A stretch of DNA of 64,000 nucleotides. Source: Rhynchopus sp. YZ270_cl-10 (Eukaryota > Euglenozoa > Diplonemea > Diplonemida > Diplonemidae). The stretch spans positions 930,001-994,000 of the forward strand of contig OZ037864.1 of assembly GCA_964035575.1 (NCBI GenBank), in the 5' to 3' direction. The notes beneath the pieces are model-generated. The model was not told the origin of the DNA, did no database searches, and saw only the letters and a program-made list of their open reading frames with translations. Below, piece after piece: positions 1-11,800 of this stretch. The number at the start of each line of letters is the position of its first letter. Position 1 is the first letter of the stretch. The translations under genes and the position numbers were made by a program.

Positions 1-1195
1 TGGAGTCATGCAACGATCCAGCTGATCTGCCGATATTTTTATCTGATTGCTTTGTCATTTATTGGCGGAAGAAAACTTTGTTTTGGCTGTTTGTGCAGTT
101 TTTTTTGGAAGAATTCGGGGGTAAAAAAAAAAAACGTTTCCGCATTTTTTTTTTTTTTTGGAAAATGGATAAAATGATACCATATAGTGACACAGCGACC
201 AATATTAATTTGTGTAGGTACACTGTCACGATAGGGTTTTGTATTTCAAATTGGATTTGATTTTATTTTATTTTTGCATGCCTTCATCCAAGAGGTGTTG
301 GTTTGGCATCAACGTTGTTATGCGAGCTTGTATGGCGTGGGTGTCCGGCAAGGTAGTTCACAGATCTCCCCGCCTTCATCAGGTATTGGGAATGTATTGT
401 TGTCCTTCACTCGCAATGACCATGTGTGTGGCATTATTTGGTCAGGTCCTTCCAGAATTATGTACCTGCATCCTGAAACGATATTGGGTTTTAAATAACT
501 TATTTCACTCCCGCCAAACCACCTTCTTCCAAACATGATTGTCAGATACGTTGTGTCTTTGGGATCTGAGGGGGGGAAAAGCTGTTTTGATATGTATTAT
601 TTTCTCGTTTTTTTTGTTCAATATTCTCTCCCTTCCCTTGATAGATAATTTTGTTATTTTTTTTCTTCTTTTTTTTTGGGGGGGAGATTTTCGTATTTTT
701 TGTTTTTTTTTGTATTTCAGTGTTATCCACCGACCGCGCTTTGTGTGTTTTTTTGTCACTAATTTGAGAAAAGTGATATCCTGTGTTACGTGTCATATCT
801 ATCTCTTCTCTGTCTTTCTCTCAACCCTCTCAAAAGGTTCCCCTCCTTCCGTTTGTCTCTTATAAGAGAATTTGTATTTCTCTATGATTGAAAAATGGAT
901 TTTGGTGGAAGCGAAAAGGGCATCTTTTAAAAAAAAGATGCAATGTGTCTGTGGCAATCCACCTAGTGTTCGGAGTGTTCCCCCCCCCCCCCCCCCTTTT
1001 TTTTTTGGAAACAAGAAATATGGGGTTGAGAACGGCCTGCGTCTGTACCTTCCAAAGTACAAAGGCTTTGGTTAACATTGAGTACAGAGGCCGAGGCTTC
1101 CACTCTGGTGTGATTAGATGATTGTCGACAAAAAAACAGTGGAGATTGCACAAACTGTGGCAACACAAACGAGGCAACTACACTACTCCAACCTT
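1..1195. other. Non-coding T-rich spacer with dispersed repeat modules
   Basis: I see no supportable gene here. The stretch has long T runs and a poly-C run near 979-995. A copy of repeat module C lies at about 213-265 (ACACTGTCACGA then GGGTTTTGTATTTCAA). A copy of module E at about 1062-1195 runs up to the inverted-repeat element that follows. Confidence 0.6.
1062..1195 (+). repeat. Dispersed repeat module E, copy 1
   Basis: This stretch matches 52718-52858. Both contain ACATTGA(T)GTACAGA, GTGATTGTCG or a close variant, GTGGAGATTG, ACTGTGGCAACACAA and CTACTCCAAC in the same order. A shorter relative lies at 41875-41945. The copy is interrupted at TTTTA by the element at 1199-2208, and the sequence resumes as TTATCAAAA after it, as in the uninterrupted copy. 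Confidence 0.65.
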
Positions 1196-1198
1196 TTA

Positions 1199-2208
1199 GG
1201 GTAGTGTAACTTTTTCAGCCTGTTACCGTTACCGCCCGCCGGATTTTTTGAAAACCAAAAAAAAAAAGTTATGTAGAAAGTACCTAGGGAAAAAAGTTAT
1301 GAAGAGGTTCTATAGGAAAGATGTGGGTGGGGCTGTACAGGGCCCATACCTAGAGCACCTCACGATCACTTGGTGAGTAAGCAATTTTTTCTCGAGAGAA
1401 AAGTCGTTTTCCTTCGCGAGTGTTTTCTTGTACACTGTACACTGTACACTGTACACTGTACACTGTACACTGTACACTGTACACTGTACACTGTACACTG
1501 TACACTGTACACTGTACACTGTACACTGTACACTGTACACTGTACACTGTACACTGTACACTGTACACTGTACACTGTACACTGTACACTGTACACTGTA
1601 CACTGTACACTGTACACTGTACACTGTACACTGTACACTGTACACTGTACACTGTACACTGTACACTGTACACTGTACACTGTACACTGTACACTGTACA
1701 CTGTACACTGTACACTGTACACTGTACACTGTACACTGTACACTGTACACTGTACACTGTACACTGTACACTGTACACTGTACACTGTACACTGTACACT
1801 GTACACTGTACACTGTACACTGTACACTGTACACTGTACACTGTACACTGTACACTGTACACTGTACACTGTACACTGTACACTGTACACCGTACACACT
1901 GTAGTACCTATAACTTTCTGGTACCCAGTCATTCTGGGAACCAGACACCCGGTGTCCAGGAACCTGGGTACCCAGGCAACATGATAATGAGAAGACACAA
2001 AATGCTACACGCAACAGAAAACAAGCTACACGTCACGAAAATAAGGATTTGACTGTGAAGAAAACTCTGGAAAAATGTAAGAAAATCTCTTCATAACTTT
2101 TTTCCCCCTGGTAAAACTTTTTTTTCTTCATAACTTTTTTTCTCCGCCGCCCGCCGGGTTTTTCGAACACCAAAATAACGGTAACAGACCGAAAAAGTTA
2201 CACTACCC
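1199..2208. mobile_element. Non-autonomous inverted-repeat DNA transposon (MITE) with internal 7-bp satellite
   Basis: The element is 1010 bp and starts GGGTAGTGTAACTTTTTC; its right end is the inverted copy GAAAAAGTTACACTACCC. The inverted repeats stay recognisable for about 35 bp, through CTGTTACCGTTA. It is flanked on both sides by TTA (1196-1198 and 2209-2211). A second inverted pair (AGTTATGAAGAG / CTCTTCATAACT) and a direct repeat (CCGCCCGCCGG) lie further in. The centre is a 7-bp satellite followed by a GGTACC-rich stretch. It has no coding capacity. A 3-bp TTA target and GGG termini fit PIF/Harbinger-type MITEs, which is inference. The uninterrupted relative at 52718-52865 serves as an empty site. 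Confidence 0.8.
1430..1891. repeat. (TACACTG)n satellite, about 66 copies
   Basis: This is a near-perfect array of the 7-bp unit TACACTG (reverse CAGTGTA) with almost no unit variation until the last copies near 1888-1900. Because 7 is not a multiple of 3, long meaningless reading frames appear on both strands. The unit resembles TAGTGTA in the terminal repeat of the host element, so it may have grown from that sequence. Confidence 0.95.
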
Positions 2209-2211
2209 TTA

Positions 2212-2862
2212 TCAAAAAAAAAAAAGGAAAATGCAATCAGGTGAGTTGGAGACAACTATAGAGTAGTTGTACCAGCAAAAACAGAACATTGAGAGAAAAA
2301 AAATCGAGCAAACGGAAAAAAAGAGACACTCGGAAACCGAACCCCCCTCTCCTCGAAAAAAAACAAAGATTTCCTCCCCTAACAAAACAAAATAAAACAA
2401 ATACAAACGGCTGTTCAATGTTCATAGAAAAAAAAATTTCCGTTCTCTTTTTGAATTTGTCATATTTCTTCGATTCTTCGAGTCCACCGAATGTAAAGCA
2501 AGGCACTTTCCACCTTCAACTTCTCTGTCTTTGATGAAGTATCACTCAGCCATCTTAGCCTTGCTGGCTAGTGAGCGGTTGTACACAACCCGAAAGGGAA
2601 AAAAGCGTGAACATTCCGCTACCTGAATGCAGAGAATGAGTGGTAACACATTGGCTATCCTGTTGACCATTTCCACTGGCCCCGGACGACGTCTCTAAGT
2701 CGTCTCTTTTTGAAAGGCACTTGCATCCTCACCATTTTCTAATCCAATCCATTCCTTCCACCAACCCTCCCAGGTTTTTACAAACCCCAACCCCCCCTCC
2801 CAGGGGGGAAGGTTTGTGTTTAAACACACCCTCTTTTCTCTCCCCCCTCCCTTTAAGGAACT
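2212..2862. other. Spacer upstream of dynein gene
   Basis: This is a non-coding leader region. It is A-rich at 2280-2450 and pyrimidine-rich at 2700-2855, ending CTTTAAGGAACT just before the start codon. No TATA box or other defined promoter motif can be assigned with confidence. Confidence 0.5.
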
Positions 2863-5800
2863 ATGCCTAGTGGGAAGCTGCGAAGCTCCCTCCGCCCGAA
2901 AGCGAACCCACGGGTGAACCCTGCGGAGCATACCTTTACTGAGACAGAGCAGGATGCTGCGTCGAGCCAGGCTGTGGTGCCTGCACCGGAGCCGTCACCT
3001 ACTGCGAGAGACCATCTGGACCCGACACAGGCAGGGTTGCTCACAGATGCGCATGATGCAATCGTCCCGCACTACAAACTGTTCAAAAACCTGCCCCCCC
3101 GCTCTTTAGAGCCTAAGGTGTTGCTTCCCTTCGTGCATGTGAGAGGTCGTGTCCCCCGCAAGATCGAAATGGAACGCAAACGTCGCCAATACGAAGCCCA
3201 AGACGTCGCCGACCTCTGCAGGATAGCAGGTCTCAAACTCGAGGCCATCGGCGACCGTGCCATCCACACCCTCCCCCTAGAGATCTTCGACGACACCTCC
3301 TTCGACCCGCGTACCCCAGAGGAGTGGCTCGCCCTCGCGCACGACGGTGTCGACGTCAACGCAGACGCAACCTGCTTCTACATTCCTGCAAAGGCGCTGC
3401 GCAAAAACGCTGCCGGCGAATGGGTCTTCGAACTATGCAGGGCGGTCGACTGGAACGTCGACTCCAACAAGATTCGTGTACTTTGGGGGCCAACACCTTC
3501 AGAGGAGGAGGAGAGCGCGTGGCTGAGCAGGCTGAGTGTTATGTTTCTTGCAGAGGACCCGACAGTGTATGTACAGCGTTTGGTGAAGGCGAGCAAGCAG
3601 CGCGAGCGTGCGGTGTTGTGGGTGAAGTACATTCTGTGCTGCGACTCGATGCCGACGGATGAGCTGCCGGAGGTGGACCCGGAGATCATTGAGCGCATCA
3701 CGTTCCTCGGGACGAACATCCGCTCCCTGCCCGCAGAGGACAGGAAGAACATCAAGACGCAGGAGGAGGCCCTTGTACGCGAATTCGTCCTCGACTGGAA
3801 CCGCTGCATGAACCGCACCATGCTGCAGCACAGGATCTTCACCGAGACCGACGCCTCGTACCTCACAGACCTCTTCAAGGGGCTCACAGGCGACGACCTC
3901 AAAAGCGGCCCCTCAAACATCTCAGAAGTGGAGCCCTTGAGCAAAGTGGCCATTCTCCCCCCAGGCATCCGCCAAGTCTTCATCGAGTCAAACCAGCACT
4001 TCAACTTTTCAACATACTTCACCCAACCCGAAGTCATCAAAGCCCTAGCATCCGTGCGCGCAGAGTGCCACGACGTCCTCAAGGCAAGCCTCTTCAACCT
4101 CCCCAAGGACCGCCACATGTCCCTCCAAGACTTCGAAAGAAAGCAGCTGGAGAACATCGAGGAGCGTTCTGCCTACCTGAAGGTGGAGTGGAAGGAGCGT
4201 CTGAAGGACTGCATCATCCAGCACATTGCCGCCGTTGGCAAGGGGTGGCTCAACCTTGAGGAGAAGAGCAAGGAGATCTACGAGATCTCCAAGCTCAAGA
4301 AGTTCCTCACCACCGTCAAGTACATGATGGAGGACACACTTCACTTCTTGGTCCTCAACTCTATTACCGAGTTTGTCACCTTCATTGAGGATGTGTCCAA
4401 CTTCACTGTTGAAGTCAAGGATATGTACACCGTCAGAAACGCGTGGCCAGGTTCAGATGACCCTGCAGCAATCGAGAAGACACCGCTGTTCACGTTGGAG
4501 TTGGTGGAGCGTGACGGCGACTTCTCCTACAGCACACCGACAGACAAATTTGAGCAGATTGTGGTGAACCTCTTTGAGCGTGCAGTGATGTGCACCCACG
4601 ACGTGCCTCAACTTGAGAAGTACGTCATGTCGAACTACTTCTGGCCTGAGGAGCACGGACCGTACTGCGATTCTGTCACGCCACATGACCCGAGGGTGGT
4701 TTCCATGCGCGCCAGGGTAACGAAGGCGATCCGTGAGTCGCTTGCACCACTGCAGCAGTACAAGGCCACGTACTTGAAGTACACCGACATCATTAGATTA
4801 GAGAAGGCGTCGTACATCAAAACGTTTCAGGCGCAGTGCACGGACCCTGAGGCGAAGAACCCGACCGAGGAGATGGCGTCAGAGATCAAGAAGCATGAGA
4901 AGAAGAAGCGCGAGGTGCGCAAGGAGATCCCGCACTACATGGAGGTGGGGAACTTCTTTGTGGACTGCACGACGTTCAGGACGACGATGGAGCGCAAACA
5001 CGACGAGCTGAAGAAGGGTGTCGAGGACCTCATCAAGGACCTGGCCAAGGAGAAGGCAAAGGGCATCCGCGAGGCTTTCACGAAGGTCAACGCAGTCATG
5101 CAACGTCCCGCACAGACCGTGGAGGCGCTCTTCTCCACACGCTCCTACATCAAGAAGGACGTGCCTGAGATTGTGTACCAACAACCCGAAGGACTCATCC
5201 ACAAGATCGAAGACATGAAGACATACTACGCGATCCTTGAGACCTTCCAGTACCAGCTCTCGGACGAAGACTTCAAGGGGAAGTGGGAGGCAATGTTCTG
5301 GCCGAAGAAGCTTGAGATGCAGATCGACGCAGTGACGAAGCGTCTGGATGCGGAGGGCGAGAAGCTGCACGATGTGATGGTTGTGGAGCAGGAGACCTTC
5401 AAGAAGGAGCTGGAGAAGGTGGCGAGGGACGTTCAGAAGTTCTCTGCTCAGACGGACCTGCAGGTGAACGTGGCGTCGCTTGCGGCAGACGTCAAATCGC
5501 TGCAGAAGCGCATCAACGATGCACGCGAGCTGTCCGTCGAGTTCAACAAGAAGCAGGAGCTCTTTCAAGACGAGGTCGTCAACTACCGCCAGATCGTCGA
5601 GGTGGGCAAGGAGTTCCGTCCCTACGCAGACCTTTGGATCACCACAAACGACTGGCAGAACTGGGTCGAAGGCTGGCACAAGGACCCCTTCTCCTCGCTC
5701 GACCCCGACGAGCTCAAGAGAAACGTCGACCAAGCCGAAAAGGTTATGGCCGGCCTCCGAAAGGTCTTCAGAGACAAACCTCAAATCAAAATCGTCGACG

Positions 5801-8800
5801 AAATCCGCTCGCAGCTGTCGGACTTCTCTCCCCTGGTGCCCATCCTGCAGGCCCTGCGCAACCCTGGTATGAAGGAGCGCCACTGGAAGGAGCTTGCAGA
5901 CCGTCTGCCCCCAGGGACGCTGGACCCAGAGAACCCAAGCGAGAGCATCCAGACGCTGCAGGACTGCAGGGACAGAGACCTGATCAGCAACAAGGACATT
6001 ATCGTGAAGGTGTGCGAGGTGGCAGCGAAGGAGTACGGCATCGAGTCGTCGCTGAACGATATGTACGCGAAGTGGAAGGACGTTGCCTTCAAGATCGAGC
6101 CCTACAAAGAGACGAAGACGTACATGATGAAGGGCTCCGAGGATGTGCAGGCTCGTCTGGACGACGACGTCAACCTCACACAGCAGCTCTCCTTCTCGCC
6201 CTTCAAGGGACACTTCGAAGACCAGATCCAAGAGTGGGACCGCTCGCTCACCCTCGTCTCCGAAGTCCTGGAGCAGTGGCTCGAGTGCCAACGCAACTGG
6301 CTCTACCTGCAGCCCATCTTCTCAGCAGAGGACATCGCCATACAGCTCCCAGTTCTCTCCAAGAAGTTCGACAAAGTGGACAGAACATGGCGCAAGATCC
6401 TTGGCCAGGCCTTCCAGAACCCCTTCGCTATGGAGTTCTGCACGAAGAGCAACAAACTGCTGGACCAGTTCATCGACGCCAACAAGAACCTCGAGATTGT
6501 GCAGAAAGGACTGAACGACTACCTTGGGGAGAAGAGACAGCTCTTTGGACGGTTCTACTTCTTGTCCGACGAGGAGCTGCTGGAGATCTTGAGTCAGAGC
6601 AGAGACCCGCGTACCATCGACGACCACCTTACCAAGCTTATCGAGTTCATGACGAAGCTTCAATGGGGCGAAGAAGACGACGAGATGAAGGGCTGGGAGT
6701 CTTCCGACAACGAGCTTGTGAGCTTTGCGGAGAGCGTGTACCCCGGGTCAAAGAACGTTGAGATATGGCTGAACGAGCTGGAGACGCAGATGAAGCGTGG
6801 TCTGGCGAAGACACTCACGGAGAGCCACCTTGACTACAGCGTGACACCCCGCAGGGAGTGGGTTGTGAACCACGTCGGCCAGATTGCCATTGCTGTGTCG
6901 CAGATCTGGTGGACCGTGGAGATCGAGGAGGCCTTCCTGACTGGCCTGCCTGGGGTGGAGGCCTACGCAAAGAAGAGTGAGGACCAGTTGCTGGAGCTCG
7001 TGCAGGTGGTGCAGTCCCCTCTGTCGAGGCTGCAGCGTGTCAACATGGGTGCGCTCATCACCATCGAGGTCCACGCCAAGGATACATGCTTCAACCTGGT
7101 GAACGCAAAGGTGAGTGCACCAACAGACTTCGATTGGATCAAGCAGATGCGTTATTACTACGACACGGAGGACTCCCTGTGCAAGATCAAGCAAGTCGAC
7201 GCGCTGTTCGTGTATGGAGGTGAGTACCTAGGGAACACGATGCGTCTTGTCATCACACCGCTCACCGACAGAATCTACCTCACCCTCACTGGTGCGCTTG
7301 CGCTGTGCTTGGGAGGTGCACCAGCAGGGCCTGCTGGGACGGGGAAGACGGAGACTACAAAGGATTTGGCGAAGGCGCTTGCGAAGCAGTGTGTTGTGTT
7401 CAACTGCCAGGAGGGGCTTGACTTCCGTGCGATGGGGAAGTTCTTCAAGGGTCTCGCGATGACGGGTGCGTGGGCGTGCTTCGACGAGTTCAACCGTATC
7501 GACGTGGAGGTGCTGTCCGTTGTTGCGCAGCAGGTCTCTGACTTGCAGGAGGCGCTCAAGCGTCAGCAGTACCGCATCGACTTCGAAGGTTCCGAGATTG
7601 TCGTGGACCCTACCCACGCAGTCTTCATCACCATGAACCCTGGGTACGCAGGACGCACGGAGCTGCCCGACAACCTGAAGGTGCTGTTCCGCCCTGTGGC
7701 GTGCATGATCCCTGACTACGCGCTTATTGGCGAGATCCGTCTCTTCTCATATGGGTACAAGGAGGCACGCCCTCTGTCGAAGAAGATGGTTCAGACCTTC
7801 CAGCTTTCCTCTGAGCAGCTGTCTACGCAGGACCACTACGACTTTGGAATGCGTGCGGTCAACACTGTGATCACAGCTGCGGGGCTGAACAAGCGTGAGA
7901 ACCCTGATGGCGAGGAGGACCTGCTGCTGTTGCGCTCTCTGCGTGACTCCAACGTGCCGAAGTTCCTCTCTGCCGACATTGTTCTCTTTGAGAACATCAT
8001 CTCTGACCTGTTCCCCGACGCAAAGCTCCCAGAGGCTGACTACGGTGCACTCTTCGAAGGCATTGAGGAAGGTCTCAACAAGCTTGGCCTCCAGCGCGTG
8101 CCTGCCTTCATCAAGAAGTGCATCCAGCTCTACGAGGTCACCGTCCTCCGTCACGGTCTCATGTTGGTAGGACCCGCAGGCGGCGGAAAGACGTGCAACT
8201 ACAAAGTCCTCCAGTTCGCACAAAACTCAATCTCAAAGCGCAAGGAGCAAACCGAATCAACCCTCAAATACAAGCACGTCAAAACGCACATCTGTAACCC
8301 AAAGTCTATCACCATGAACCAGCTCTACGGTGCGTACGACGAAACCACACACGAGTGGAGCGACGGAATCCTCTGCGTTCTCTTCAGGCGTGCCGCAAAG
8401 GACCAGACCGGTGGGAAGCAGTGGGTTGTCTTTGACGGACCTGTGGATGCCCTCTGGATTGAGAGCATGAACACTGTGCTGGACGACAACAAGAAGCTTT
8501 GTCTTGTGTCAGGTGAGATCATCCAGATGAGCAGAGACATGGTTATGTTCTTTGAGGTGGAAGACCTTGCTGTTGCGTCCCCTGCCACTGTCAGCAGGTG
8601 TGGAATGATCTACATGGAGCCCACATCTTGCACACCTACGGACGACCGCATCACGTCGTGGGTGGAGCGACTGCACCTTGTGTACACAGAGCACGGAAGT
8701 CTCTTGAAGAGCAAGGCCAAAATGTACCTGCAGCCTTGCATCGATTTCATCCGACGCAAGACCATTGAGTACGTCCCCACCGTGGACAACAACCTTGTGG

Positions 8801-11800
8801 ACTCCTTCTTCAGGGTCATGGACGGCTTCATGCAGACGTTCGTTGTCATGAACGGCACCTCCAGCGACGTCTCCGAGGAGGTGCAGGGCTTTGCCAAGCA
8901 GACGCTGATCCCGTACTTCTTCCTCTCAATCATATGGTCCGTCGGTGCCTCCTGCATCGGCAGCTGCAGAGCAAAGTTCTCAGAGTTTTTGTGGGAGCTG
9001 ATGGAGACCAACGGCGAGACCATGCTGAAGGACCTCCCCGAGGAGTACGAAGGTGCGCCCGTCTCTCTCTACGACGTCTTCTTTGAGTGGGAGGACGACC
9101 TGGGGGCTGGGTGGAAGCATTGGTTAGAAACTGTGCCCGCGCCTTCGATTGACCCGAAGCTGAAGTTCGGCGACCTGTTAGTTGACACAAAGGACACAGT
9201 GCGGACAACCTTCGTGTGCAAACTCTTGATCAGCTCCAACTGCCACCTTCTCGCAACCGGACCCACAGGTACAGGTAAGACAGTTAACATGCAGAACCTG
9301 ATTATGTCAGGGCTCCCCGAGAAGTATTCTGGTATGCAAAAAAGGACACACAGAACATAGAACCACACACCACACACCACCTTTCAGGCATTTTCTTGAC
9401 GTTCAGCGCGCAAACGGCAGCAAACCAATGCCAAAACAACATCATGGGTAAGGTCGAGAAGCGGAGAAACGGAATGGAAGCCACCACGTGGGGGCCCCCT
9501 GTGGGCAAGGTATAGACACCACTTTACCACTTTACCACTTTACCACTTTACCACTTTACCACTTTACCACTTTACCACTTTACCACTTTACCACTTTACC
9601 ACTTTACCACTTTACCACTTTACCACTTTACCACTTTACCACTTTACCACTTTACCACTTTACCACTTTACCACTTTACCACTTTACCACTTTACCACTT
9701 TACCACTTTACCACTTTACCACTTTACCATGAATCTAACATTTACCATCACAGATGTTCGTTCTGTTCGTTGATGACGCGAACATGCCGATCAAAGAGCA
9801 GTACGGCGCACAGCCGCCTATCGAGCTGTTGAGGCAAGTGCTGGACCACTCTGGGTTCTACAACTTCAGCCCCCCGATCAAGTACAACGAGATTGTTGAC
9901 ATGGTCATGACTGCAACAATGGGCCCGCCTGGTGGAGGAAGACAGTCTGTGTCGAACCGTTTCTTGCGCCACTTTAACCACATTGCATTCCCTGAGATGG
10001 ACGACGACTCCATGTCGCAAGTCTTCAACACAATCATGGGCACACGTCTCAAGTCGATTGGCCTTTCGGAGGAGATTCTCGAAGTCATCCCACGCATTGT
10101 GACGGGGTCCATCATGCTTTTCCACTTTGCGTCGCAAGAGTTCCTGCCCACACCAAACCACGTCCATTACACATTCAACTTGAGAGACGTGGCGAAGGTG
10201 TTTACGTTGATTTATGAAATTGAGCCGAAGGTGCTTACCCACCCTAATGCACTCATCAAGCTTTGGGTGCACGAGTGCATGCGTGTCTTCAGAGACCGAT
10301 TGATCTGCGACCCCGACAGACACACACTGGACGACGAGATCGACAGGCTGACGATGGAGGAGATCGGCTTTGAAGGCGGCATCAACGAGTTGGTCACCAC
10401 AGAGCGCCTGGTGTATGGGAACTTCATGGTGCCGGACATCGAGAGTCGTGTCTACGACGAGGTGACGGACATGCAGGCGTTTGTGACGTCGATCAGCCAG
10501 TTCCTGCAGGACTACAACGACTCTGCAGACTCGACACGTCCTGCCATGCCTCTCGTCATCTTCCTGGACGCAGCCGAGCACGTCGCAAGGGTGTCACGTG
10601 TCCTCCAAATGCCCTCCGGACACGCACTGCTGCTGGGTGTGGGTGGGTCTGGGAGGAGGTCGCTCGCGAGGCTCGCAAGCTACATCCCTGAGCTGGAGGT
10701 CTTCTACCTGGAGATCACAAAGTCGTTCACACTGAATGACTGGAAGGACGCGCTCCGGCGTTTGATGTCGTCGGCAGGGCTTGAGGACAAGGGGATGGTG
10801 TTTTTGTTCACGGACACACAGATCACGAAGAGCCTGTTCATGGAGGACGTGGCGTCGCTGCTGGGCACAGCAGATGTCCCGAACCTGTTTGACGGGCCTG
10901 AGCTGGACAACATCTATAACTACTTTAGATCTGTTTGCCAGGCTGAACGCCTTCCCACCACGAAGCTGTCTTTGTACAACAGGTTCATCAAGCAGGTGCA
11001 GCGCAACCTCCACATCGTCCTCGCATTCTCCCCCTTGGGCGAGGCCTTCAGAACAAGGATGAGACAGTTCCCTGCATTGAGCAACTGCTGCACCATTGAT
11101 TGGTACGACCCTTGGCCAGAGGAGGCACTGACCTCCGTCGCTTTCGATACTCTCGCAAAGTCGAACTGCGTCTTGGTTGACCCTGCCGAAGAGAACTCAA
11201 AGGAGCTCACTGTATGTACCACAAAAGAGGGAAAAGTACTAAAAGGGAAGCGGTATCGAGAGGGGGGAACACAACCAACACCCCACATTCTTCACAACAG
11301 GAAAACGTATACAAGGTCTTCACCTCGATCCACAAGTCGGCGCAGGAGTTGACGAAGCAATTCTTTGCGGTATGTAAAATAGTCACAGCCACATTTGCTT
11401 CTTTGGAATATGTCACCGGGGTTCGCCTCTATGGGAAGACTGAACGCTTTTTTGTTCGTAAATCGTTTCACAGTTTCTGTACTTCCCTTACCATCGATGG
11501 TACTCCACGACCACCACCGTCACCCACAGGAGAAACGCCGTATCACATACGTGACGCCCACAACGTACCTCGGATTGCTTGATGCCTTTGAGATAGTGCT
11601 GGCGGAAAAGCGTGCTGACACGACACAGAGCAAACAGCGTCTTGTCAACGGACTCACAAAGCTGCGCACCACAGAGGATCAGGTGGCGGACCTGCAGGAG
11701 AAGCTGCAGGCTAGACAGCCGGAGTTGGTGAAGACGCAGCAGGATGTGCAGGTGATGATGGAGCAGATTGCAGTGGACAAGGAAGAGGCGGACGTGGCAC

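Noticed and set aside
1430-1891. Possible CRISPR-like or centromeric array
   Set aside because: The units are contiguous 7-mers without spacers, confined to one small element bounded by inverted repeats.
1310-2052. Open frames of about 160-230 aa on both strands across the TACACTG array
   Set aside because: They exist only because a 7-bp unit without stop codons keeps all frames open; there is no non-repetitive domain.
4879-6291. Long antisense frame of 470 aa opposite dynein exon 1
   Set aside because: It is a mirror of biased codons in a well-conserved sense gene and has no recognisable motif.
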